A stretch of 64,000 nt of DNA. Origin: Margaritifera margaritifera. Lineage: Eukaryota; Mollusca; Bivalvia; Unionida; Margaritiferidae. The stretch covers positions 248,001 through 312,000 of the forward strand of contig JAQPZY010001332.1 of assembly GCA_029931535.1 (NCBI GenBank). Direction: 5' to 3'. A program made the position numbers and the translations under genes. The notes beneath the pieces are model-generated. The model worked only from the letters and a program-made list of their open reading frames with translations. It did no database searches and was not told the origin of the DNA. The stretch's first letter is position 1. Each line of letters opens with the position of its first letter. Positions 54,620 through 64,000 of the stretch are shown here, in pieces.

Positions 54620-55879
54620 CCCTGGTGTAAAAAAAAGTTACCAGTAAAGTTCATTTTAATTATTATTTCCATGTCTGTTCATACTATGTGGCGGCAACCC
54701 TGACTTACATATAATCCGAATGTATCCCTCATGACAGGCGCGTGAATTGTATCACATGCATTTGAGTATGTAACATTCTAAAGGACTATATTAGCCTTAC
54801 TAATATGCAATTATACAAGTATTATGGATGAGAACATCGATGCCAATCGGGAGACGTTGTGTGTCAAGTCTTCATTACCAAGCGAACGTGCTGTATGATA
54901 AAAGGTTAGATCAACGTTGCAACCCCAATCCACAACGTTTAAGTGAGACCTGTGCTAGTGTTGTTAGTCACATGATCAGGAAAACACTAGTTGTTCCTGT
55001 ATATAAACATGCAAATTAGGTATAAAGTTGTAGGTAATGCTTTCATTTCATAGAAACTACACTCGAGTTATACATAGTATCTCAGGTTAATATTGAAATA
55101 ATGGTATAATCACACAAGTTTCACTCAGTTACACGATAGACGAAACGCATTAGTTTTTAAATAGCCTTATACTCAACCTTTTCAAGTTGTATCATTTTCA
55201 AATTTAAAAAATCGCATATGAAAGTCAATTTTGTTATTTGTTACACGTACTTCATTAATAGTTCGACTAAACACATTTGTTGGGGACGGCCAAGAGATAC
55301 AGAAAAAGGAAAAATTATAAGCAAATTTTCAGCAAGTTGAAAAACAGTTCAAAACTGCTTAAAGTGTCATTGCTTTCCCCACATCCGCTTTGACTAAATT
55401 ATGCAGTCATGTTATACCGACAACCGGTCATGAAAGAATTTAAGATTTTGTACAAAGCCTGATATCCTATCCGAAAAAGATATAATAAAAAAAGAACAAA
55501 CAAAACAGAGAGATCAATCAAGCAACAACATTCATCATGCAGAAATTAGCTGAATTTTAACTCCTGTACGGACTGAGTGAGTGCCTGACTCTGGTGACCT
55601 AAAAGATGTTGCTCGGAAAGATACGGGAGTCCTATATCGATCATCTTTTATGCTCTGGTCAAAAGTGTCTGCTCAAATAAGAAAAATAATAAAACAGAAA
55701 CATGGTCATGTTCATATGCGACAATGGCCAAATAGGAACAAATCTCATGACCTCTTGTCCGCCATCTTGCTGCTGCATGTAAACTAACGTTATATATGGT
55801 GGTCCCCCGCAACCGCCACCTTGTGTGGAACTGACGCTCCTACAATCAACCTCGTTTACACTTTAGTCGGACCAATGAC
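54620..55879. other. Upstream of ROCO exon, no gene recognised
   Basis: Further N-terminal exons of the ROCO gene may lie here, but none can be supported. Ordinary AT-rich sequence. Confidence 0.35.
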
Positions 55880-56470
55880 GTCACAGGACTGTAACCAAAG
55901 TTGCAAAGCGTCTGAACAATTACCGACGTTAAACTTGTTCCAAGTCAGAACACCGCCAAAACACAACCCAGTTTGACAGTCTGTTTGTCTCTCCGTCCGT
56001 CTGTTTCTCCGCTAGTTTCTTCTCTGCAGCATGTATCATCTGATACACGCAGAGTTATAATGTCACCTGACACGTGCAAGATATATCTTTGAGATGTTTA
56101 TTATATTTGCCTTTATGTACGAGAATGATAATTATCCTTTTATGTTTCGTTTGCAATGAGATGTAACTAGTATACCTCTGAAACCATCGGATATATTGAT
56201 CGTATCGTGCCTTGTTAACGCAGCGGTACTGCGTTCACACGACAATGATCAAGGTTGCCAAAAAGCTGGAACAATTACCAATGTGAAACGTGTTCCTGAT
56301 CACATTACCACTAAAGCCCTACTCAGATTGACAGCCTGTTTGTCCTATGCTGAATCTTTAAGTTTCGTCCTCAATAAAATGTAACTAGCGTAGTTTAGAA
56401 ACCACTGGACATATTGATGCAAGATTATCGGACCTAGTCCACGCAACGGTATTGCGTTCGCCTTGCAAGT
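55880..56470. repeat. Diverged duplications of about 220-350 bp
   Basis: CAAAGTTGCAAAGCGTCTGA ACAATTACC ... CAGTTTGACAGTCTGTTTGTC (55897-55990) resembles CAAGGTTGCCAAAAAGCTGG AACAATTACC ... CAGATTGACAGCCTGTTTGTC (56249-56344). ATGTAACTAGTATACC ... ATATTGATCGTATCG ... CGGTACTGCGTTC (56161-56236) resembles ATGTAACTAGCG ... ATATTGATGCAAG ... CGGTATTGCGTTC (56380-56461). Non-coding. Confidence 0.6.
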
Positions 56471-57624
56471 CTGAAGTGCGGGATTAAATTTTCCTTTTAT
56501 GAACGTGCATGAATATGTGGCAAATAATGCGAGGACGGTGGTTTCCTCATGATTATGTGTTTTCTTTCACCCTTTGGCAACATCCTATATCTCAATTTAG
56601 CTGTCTGCATCTCATTGGTCCCGAGTTCAAGCTATGACAGGTGCACGGGTGAGTGATCACTGATTTAGTACATGCTTGCCTACCGCTCCTCCTATTGCCT
56701 CTTCATCAAAAACCAATTACGCCAAAACCTGAGCCGTCATGAATACGCTCCACGAGGGCCCGCAGTAAAGAACTTCTTTGTGCATAAAATTTAGACTCAG
56801 ACTCCAAAATAATGAATAAAATCATACTTAGAGTCACCTAAGATTGTTTAAAGTTGACATGTATTTACTTACATTCGTGTAATAAGATAATCCAGACATG
56901 TTCGTGTTTCTAACCTTACTAAGAGCGAAGTTATGGAATACCAATAATTTTGTTAAATTTAATTTAAACACGAATTCTATTTTTCATCATCACACATTTT
57001 CATGACGTTAGGACTGCATGTGGTGTATTTTTGGCAATGGTTAAAGATGTTAGAACTTGTTATGAATCAAAATAAAATAAAATGTGAATTAAATCTCACA
57101 GCGAGCTAAATAATTATAGACTATCCCCTGTGTACATACCTACTGCATTCCTATTCACCGAGTCCCTGTATATGCATTGAAAGCCGCATGTAAAGTAATC
57201 AATTCAGAGTTATAACTTGTTTACTAGCTGAACGTACATTTCAGGTTACGTCTGAACAGATGGAGATATGCAAAACTTGATATGGAGAAAACTGAATCGA
57301 GTAGCGACTCTAATTAACAGTTGGTTAGAAGATATGCAACAGATTTTTAACAGATTGCAATAAATATTTGCACAGTATCAATTGGTCTGATAAGCACGTA
57401 AATCTCACGAGACGGCATACTGTCATACTGCATCAATAGAACATAACATCAAATAAAACATCAGTTCTTGCCCGCTCACCTCTAAATGGTCCTTCGTTTT
57501 TTTTAAATTTTTTAATTTTTATTTTTTTCCCCTTCAAATACCTGATGCAGTATTGTCAAAATACATATTATTAAAATACTCATGGCGATGAATCACACTT
57601 TGAATAAAGTACTATGCTTATAGC
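56471..57624. other. No gene recognised
   Basis: AT-rich flank that ends at the truncation point of the RTE-like LINE. Confidence 0.35.
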
Positions 57625-59028
57625 GCAACTGACCTCTTTAGAAAGATATGGGAAAATGATATCATCCCAAAAGACTGGTGTAAAGGACTCGTTATCAAGC
57701 TACCAAAGAAAGGTGACCTTAGCAACTGCGACAACTGGCGAGGGATAACACTCCTTTCCATTCCCAGCAAAGTCTTCTGCAGAATTCTCCTCCAAAGGAT
57801 TGATGCAGCCATAGATGGTAAACTCAGACAAGAACAAGCAGGGTTCCGCAAAGGAAGAGGATGTATTGACCAGATATTTACTGTGCGCAATATCATTGAA
57901 TAATGCCTATAGTGGAATGTGCCCCTTTATATCAACTTCATTGACTTCAAGAAGGCATTTGACACTGTTCACCGCGACAGCCTATGGAAGATTCTAAGAG
58001 CCTATGGAATACCATCCAAGATAGTCAACCTCATTGGGAAGTTCTATGAGCACTTCAAATGCAGCGTCATCCTTAACAACACTCTTACAGAGTCGTTCCA
58101 GGTGAAATCTTGTGTTAGACAAGGGTGCATCCTCTCTCCCATTCTGTTCCTCATCACCATCGACTGGATAACGTGCCAAACAACTTCCGACCATGCCAGA
58201 GGGATCCAGTGGACATCTTTCTCAAATTTTGAAAACCTGGACTTTGCTGATGATCTGACTGTCATCTCATCAAGGCCCTCTCATCTTCAAGAGAAATCTG
58301 ACAGACTCTGCAAAGACGCGAAACAGACGGGCCTACATATCAATGCAAAGAAAACCCAAGTGATGTGCACAAACCCAGGAGCTACTCTTCCAATTACCAT
58401 CGATGGAGAGGCACTTGAGTTTGTAGACGACTTCACCTACCTTGGTAGCATAATTAGTAACAACAATGGTGCCAAAAAGGACATAAAGGCCAGGTTAAAT
58501 AAAACCAGAGGTGCTTTCAGCAGGCTTCGTCTTATATGGAGATCAAAACAGTACAGCCTCAAGACAAAGATCAGACTTTACAACAGCAGCATAAAGTCGG
58601 TACTTTTATATGGCTCCGAGTGTTGGAGAGTTGTGAAGACAGACATGAGAAATGTAAATTCATTCCACAATGGCTGCCTCCGTAAAATCTGCATCATCTA
58701 CTGGCCAAACAAGATCTCCAATGTGAGCCTATATGAGAAAACTGGATGTAAAAACATTTCTCTGAAGGTCAAGATGTGCAGAATCAAATGGCTCGAACAC
58801 GTAATGCGAATGCCACAAGAACGGATACCTAAGGTAGCTCTCAGATGGACACCAGCGAGGAAGCGTAAGCGTGGCCGGCCAAAGACAACCTGGCGAAGGA
58901 CAATGATGACGGATCTTGAAGAGGTGGGACTTTCCTGGGGCGAAGCACAAGCCATTGCTCAGGACCGACCCAGATGGCGGAAGATGGTTGCAGCCTTATG
59001 TCCCAGTTGGGATGAAAAGGACCCTTAG
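57625..59028 (+). pseudogene. RTE-like LINE, 5'-truncated, two nonsense codons
   Basis: The reverse transcriptase of a non-LTR retrotransposon begins in mid-ORF with DLFRKIWENDIIPKDWCKG, then KLPKKGDLSNCDNWRGITLL and QAGFRKGRGCIDQIF. TAA (57901) and TAG (57910) interrupt it, after which 369 codons are open to a TAG at 59026: INFIDFKKAFDTVHRDSLW (motif A), VRQGCILSPILF (motif B), DFADDLTVIS (motif C, Asp pair at 58249-58254), DDFTYLGSIISNNNG, VLLYGSECW, and a C-terminus with KRGRPKTTWRR and DRPRWRKMV. That C-terminal style is seen in RTE/BovB-type elements. TTAG repeats follow the stop (59027-59037), as at many RTE 3' ends. Young-looking: only the two stops break the frame. Confidence 0.88.
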
Positions 59029-59080
59029 TTAGTTAGTTATAGAGCAAACGTATTATCATAATCTGTCGGGGACTAGATGT

Positions 59081-59440
59081 ATTAGAATAATCAAAACGAA
59101 CACGTGTCTTTGAGGTGCAATTAGGGTTGTCATGATTGAAAGAGATGACGTCACTACGCTACTGCGACGGGTGGCAGAATAAATTGTAGCTGTCAAGGGT
59201 TGTGATATATTCAGAACGAACGGGTGTCTTTGAGATGCAATATGGATTTTCATGATTGACAGAGACGAGGTCACAATGCTCCCGCAATGGATGCCTGAAG
59301 ATATAGTTGCTGTGAAGGATTGTGATATATTCAAAACGAACGCGTATCTCTGACATGCAGTTAGGGTTTATGATTGACAGGGACGACGTGACAACGCTAC
59401 CACGATGGATGGCAGAAGATATTGTAGCTGTGGAGGGTCA
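59081..59440. repeat. 120-bp tandem repeat, three copies
   Basis: Units begin at 59081, 59201 and 59321, each with TATTCARAACGAACRCGTGT, TGACAGRGACGANGTNACAA and a GTAGCTGTNAAGGRTTGTGA end. A fourth copy stops after TGATATAT. The array lies directly downstream of the RTE-like LINE; the frames on both strands (for example 59056-59334, -) echo the repeat. Confidence 0.9.
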
Positions 59441-60228
59441 TGATATATTTTTAATATCACAAGTCCGAAAACTGAGACAAAATGTTTGGTCCGAATCTGG
59501 CAGAACTTAAAAAGTCTGGGGAACCATATACATTTCTAAATTGTTCAAAAAAGTCGTTTGCTGAAATTCACCTGATTGTTTCATTTAATTTATTTTTGTA
59601 ACATTGATTATCTCTTGCATGAGAATTATCCATAATTGACGCCCTTTTTAGCCAGCCTTATATTTCTTCTTCTCAAACCTTTGTTTTCTTGTACCTTATT
59701 TTTGCTTGGACAGTCATCTACTGTCTTTTTCCTAAGAAAATCATTTCTATGTACTTCAATTCAGTTAATGCTTTTTAACAGTAGTTATCAAAACACGCAT
59801 TGCTTTTTACTTTCCCTTGATGGGAATAAGCAGTGACTTTTCTCCTAAACAATGGAAGTGCAGAATCAAACATAAATTGAGAAAAAGCATGAGTATGGTG
59901 AGAAAATTCTCTAAATGATAGTACACACATGCAGCGGTGAATGCTGAGAAATGTCGCTGAATGGTATACACATGTAGCGGTGCATGGTAAGAAAATTCAC
60001 TGAATGGTAGCATCAATTCTATCACTCAAAAATAAAGAAAACAAAAAGCAAAAGAACATTTATATTCAAATCCGATTTGTCATTAGGATTAAACCAGAAC
60101 TCATTAAAAAATACGAAGTCATAATCAGACATGATGAAATTCAGAAATCCTGCTAGCAGAACTTTCTTTTTAATCAAGTTTCGGACTTTATCCTGTTTTA
60201 AATAGCGGTTAAATTTGACGACTAAAGG
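59441..60228. other. No gene recognised; small repeat at 59898-60012
   Basis: A roughly 44-60-bp unit (ATGGTNAGAAAATTCNCTNAATG ... ACACATGNAGCGGTG) recurs two to three times at 59898-60012. The remainder is AT-rich. Confidence 0.45.
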
Positions 60229-60558
60229 TTAGGATTCTTTTCCGATTGGCAACACGGTTGACATCATCTGCGATATCATCGATGACATTGTCCTCCGTTC
60301 CATCCATCCGAACATTCCGTTCATCGTTCCCAATATTTCGATGCCCTTTACTTCATCTGCGCTATTTCCTGTACATTTTGTCAACAAATCTCGTACTAAT
60401 CCAGTGCAGTTTTCTCTCTCTGACTCAACAATGTCAAAGAATAACAAGTTATCCATCACTGATCTGGCTTCTAAATCAACAACCTTCTCCTCTAAAATTT
60501 TGTTTTCTCTTTGTAAATTATCCAAGTCTTCATCAACGTTAGAAACTGATTTCTTCAA
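60229..60558 (-). pseudogene. LINE ORF1-like coiled-coil/RRM fragment
   Basis: The 109-codon frame opens with a heptad-rich coiled coil (LDNLQRENKILEEKVVDLEA) followed by SVMDNLLFFDIVESERENC, the 'R-S-x-R-x-N-L-x-F-x-x-I' transition to an RNA-binding fold found in ORF1 of L1/CR1-type retrotransposons. It then continues with LVRDLLTK and loses similarity after EVKGIEILG. ORF1 proteins bind retrotransposon RNA as trimers. No linked ORF2 lies within reach on this strand. A 5' extension into 60559-60640 is possible. Confidence 0.6.
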
Positions 60559-62043
60559 AAACCAAATACAGCCCTTGGCTGTACTAATATCAGATTTACG
60601 CCGTTCGTCCGCCCTATGAATTTATTTAAGCGAACAACGGAGACCCAAAGGGGCCAGTGCATTATGTAACGTCAGATTTTGATCGATGCTTGTCAAAGTT
60701 GTGAAATATGTGAGTTAGTGTAATATACGGATCTATATGGTACTAGTATTTTGCAAGTCTTTCAATGAAAGAGCTACGGGTGTTGATGTTAAAATAAAAT
60801 GACAACATGATAGGCCCATTACAAATGTCATACAATTCAAGGCTTGACAAGTATTTGTGTCTGGTGAACCCTCCACAAAGTGCAAACTACTAAACAGATA
60901 TTCGGTGAGCAAATACATGTAAGCAGATAACTGCGTTTTTTTTTTCCCCCACGATAACAAAATTATTTACAGTGTAGAGACGGTTACAAACTTGATAAAA
61001 ATGATCTCGATACACTTAATGTCGTTGTCTTGTTATCTTTTAAAACCGCATCCTGAAATGAAACTTGAATTAAAAAATTATTCGTTTCGATATCTCGTCG
61101 GGTAAAATGCCAAGACATAAATTGTGTTGCTTCTCTGAATCTTTTCAAAGGACTTTAATACAATTTTAGTATTTTCAAACATTCCATTGTTTCCTTTCAT
61201 AACACTTTTGAAAAGAAAATGGATACTGTACATTTATATGGCAATTGCAAAATTTAAAAAAAAACTAATAAAAAAAAACAGAACATTATAAGAACACAAT
61301 AAATTCATCAGGTGTAAAGAGAATATATAATAATAAACATACTTATATATAAAGAATAAACATACGTGAATGGACAACTTAAATCTTAATTATAAATATG
61401 AAGGTAGAGATAAAACACCCTTCTCATATTATTCATAAAACGGATTTAGTTTCATCTTTTTATGAAATAAAAAAGAAAGCTTTTTGCACATCTACAATTA
61501 CAGATTGACTGGATTTCTCTGACGGAAACGGTTTAGAAGGAGTTTATAACAGGATGCACACACGCACTAGTTGACGCGCCCATAAGCACAAACACATACA
61601 CTCACATAAACGTACGATCAAAATCGCGTAGGTTCCACATGTTTGTCGATAAGTGCAGGAACACTATTTACAAAACAGACGTATATATTGAAACAACACA
61701 GGTATATAGCTGGGGAAATTTTCCCGATTCACTGTGGTGTATAAAGCGTTAGGTACATAATATGAACGGAGTGCCTCTCATTGATCTTTCGCTACTGGCC
61801 AAGGCCGTTAAATTCCAGTAGAACAATCTTCAAGCTTTATGTACTTTAAAATATGCTGACAACGCTGTAACAAGATTTGAAGATTTTAAAAAATTCCAGC
61901 TCTGTTCGACAATAACACATTCTAACAAAAAATTGTCTTCGCTAACGGGAGGTGGGAGACGGGGATTGAAAGGTACTCTTACCCTCAGCCATAAAAGAAA
62001 GAATAAACAAATAGTATATGTATGTAAAAAAAATATCTCCGCA
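60559..62043. other. No gene recognised
   Basis: AT-rich; no domain, splice pair or mobile terminus identified on either strand. Confidence 0.35.

Positions 62044-62138
<95 letters not shown>
62044..62138. repeat. (AT)n microsatellite
   Basis: About 47 uninterrupted AT units; frames on both strands reading Tyr-Ile are artefacts. Confidence 0.98.
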
Positions 62139-62140
<2 letters not shown>

Positions 62141-62475
62141 GAAAGAAAGCGAGTTGTGTGGTGTTGGAGAATGTCAAATGTTTCCTAGTTATGATCCGGG
62201 GCTAAGGGACATGTTAGTAGGGATAAAGCTGGGGCCAATGTCAGTTACTTATCTAAATTTGTCTACAAGTGCATATGTGGTTGTTTGATGGAAATCTCAG
62301 TAGTGTCCAAGTTTTGACCTAAAAGGCCTATGTAGGCCCCTGGGGACATGATCCAGGGGATCTCATTCCAAACTCCATCTGATATGTGTTGACGCTTGAA
62401 TCACATACGAATATTCAGACATGTAAGACTGGTAGTTCTACAATGTAAGACGCGCACCCTGATATTTATGTCTTC
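62139..62475. other. No gene recognised
   Basis: Non-coding flank upstream of the DUF6589-type pseudogene. Confidence 0.35.
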
Positions 62476-64000
62476 TTTATGCAAGGGCCCCTAGAAAGGC
62501 TAATTTCCTGCAGAAAATATTCTGTTTACAATTTGGGCAGGGTGGTTTGAAAACAGAAACTATAAGACAGATGGCACGCACGGGTATTTGTCTGGGATAC
62601 AAAGGGACATTGAGCGCAGTTGACAGAATCAGGAACGAATTTGATGAAGCGGCAGTAAAATGCAAAAGTACAATTTAAAACCAACTTTCAGGCAACCAGA
62701 AATTATTTTAAACACAGAGGAAGATTTTGATGTATCCGTGGCTACGTCAGTGACGATTCCAAACATAGATGAAGAGATAAACCCACCCTCAGACACTGAT
62801 AAAGTGATTCGGAAGTATGGATAGCGAAGGGGAGGAGGAGGAGAGGGAGGAAGAGAAGGAAAAAGAAGAGGAAGACGAAGACAACGATGATTTCGATTGA
62901 TTAGACCTAACGGAGAATCAGGGAGGTGTAAATAAGGAAGCAGAAGATACAACTGAAGAGGAAGACCCATCAGAGGATGCCAGAGAAGGTACATCAATTG
63001 AATGGAACGATGAGCTACATACTGGATTTACAGAATGTTGGGACAACGTCGGTAAAAAGGGATCAACAAGACATCCGACCCTCAGATACACCCAACACTT
63101 ACATTAATATGACGCTTGCATACATAGCTGTAAACCATGTGCCAGCTACCCATCTCGACTGGAAATCAAGAGCCAACGCCTCGGATTTGGACGTGCAATC
63201 TTTCCTGCCGAAGGACGAAGACTTAAATGAGTTAAGAGAAAGAATTATAGTAATGGTTGAGAGAATCATCATGCACCATCTGGACTGGTTCAGACAGCAC
63301 GTCAGCGATTGTTCTATTCCACATTTGTCCATGAGCATTCAAAGGAATCAAGTCAACGAAGTGTCATGATAAATCTGGGCGCTTTTCAAGAAGATCCATC
63401 ATATACCCAGGGTGCGACAGCGATTTATGAACATTTACAGAAATATGTACTGTCTGTAGATGGCAAGCCATATTCAACAATAGTTTATGGCGATGGCCTT
63501 AGTTGCGAGCGTGGCAATGACGCATACCGGACACGAACCAACGGATTTGATCCATGGGAGCGCTTAGAAGGACTTGAACCTTCACCACAAGAGTTTCAGA
63601 AAGAAATGCTACTTTTACAAGATCACTATGACGAATTTTTCAAGGGCGCAAGCGCAACAGACAGAGGGACTCGCTCATTTGAAGAACATTCTTAATTTCG
63701 GTCAAGTTAAGGCTGGTGTAAGTGAAAACTTTTGCCATGCCTGGGAATTGATGTGTCTTATAACTGAAGGGTTGGTCTTGCTCCTTGCCATGGATCAGTT
63801 GTGTATGCAGGACAAACACAGTCAATCGAAGATGCTGATTTTTATGAAAGGAAACATTACTTAGAAAAGTCAGGGACAGCATAGTACGCAAGGCTTGGCA
63901 TAACTTGGACACAGAAGCACTCCTGAAACTAGATGAAAATGCCTAAGTGGGATTTTGCTGTGACGAAGAGAAGGATGATGACTTTATTGAATGTGAAATC
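62476..64000 (+). pseudogene. DUF6589-family protein, broken, runs off window
   Basis: Blocks in order: NFLQKIFCLQFGQGGLKTET and CLGYKGTLSAVDRIRNEFD (62490-62640); an acidic low-complexity linker (62815-62970); DLQNVGTTSVKRDQQDIRPS and MTLAYIAVNHVP (about 63017-63140); SVMINLGAFQEDPSYTQGAT and IVYGDGLSCERGNDAYRTRT (63370-63540); WERLEGLEPSPQEFQKEMLL; ATDRGT, then in a new frame HLKNILNFGQVKAGVSENFC; and VRDSIVRKAW near the edge. 'GDGLSVER' and 'RLEGLEPVPQEFH' are hallmarks of DUF6589 proteins, which are abundant and probably transposon-linked in invertebrates (inference). Frame changes near 63320, 63670 and 63865 and stops in the linker make it a pseudogene. No function has been established for the family. 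Confidence 0.72.

Noticed and set aside
59056..59334. 92-codon minus-strand frame with internal repeats
   Set aside because: The repeats mirror the 120-bp DNA array and the frame has no other coding signal.

Overview
The window looks like AT-rich animal genomic DNA, most likely from a bivalve or other mollusc (an inference; no ribosomal or mitochondrial marker is present). The basis is: genes split by GT-AG introns; long microsatellites (CATA, AT, GA, CA, ATT); tRNA-headed SINEs; and a mix of jockey-like and RTE-like LINEs, DIRS, Ty3, Mutator-like and hAT-type relics next to BTB and Roc-COR-Death gene fragments, families that are multicopy in bivalves. No operon, CRISPR array or intact RNA gene was found.

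Host-gene content is thin. A last exon of a BTB protein lies at 676-992 (+). A paralogue with an unusual arginine-serine N-terminus lies at 32336-33445 (+); its single intron is in the same position and phase, but the BTB domain carries one frameshift. A RecQ-like helicase fragment at 16619-17669 (-) keeps correct splice sites but has one in-frame TGA. A Roc-COR-Death (ROCO) gene lies at 50608-54619 (-): the P-loop exon and the last two exons with the Death domain are clean, while the COR region has three stops and a frameshift. A cysteine-containing ORF of unknown function lies at 35563-35964 (+).

The rest is largely mobile DNA and its remains, from left to right: bivalve-type dispersed repeats (2.2-4.2 kb); Ty3/Gypsy pol relic (5.7-6.35, -); four TIR elements (6452-6726 with TSD GATAC; 13217-13438; 15734-16198; 34755-34905 with an 8-bp TSD); SINE pieces (7.5, 9.6, 24.5 and 31.8 kb); Mutator-like transposase relic (14.05-15.3, +); LINE relics at 8.0 (-), 10.3-11.1 (+), 40.0-43.0 (+), 49.0 (+), 57.6-59.0 (+, RTE-like) and 60.2-60.6 (-, ORF1); and a decayed DUF6589-family gene at 62.5-64.0 (+), which runs off the window.

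The most striking structure is a nested stack at 18.6-28.6 kb. Two arms of about 2.2 kb (18645-20822 and 21709-23896) form a foldback around a 0.9-kb spacer. The right arm stops where a complete but dead DIRS retrotransposon (about 23897-28550, -) begins, and that element has itself been split inside its tyrosine recombinase by a SINE. The left arm is strongly strand-asymmetric (few G). The spacer carries two diverged copies of a coding-like block. Tandem arrays of 142, 49, 35, about 60, about 70, 24 and 120 bp are scattered elsewhere. I found no convincing new defence or biosynthetic system; the foldback, the ROCO gene with hydrophobic segments, and the RS-BTB protein are the parts most worth following up.
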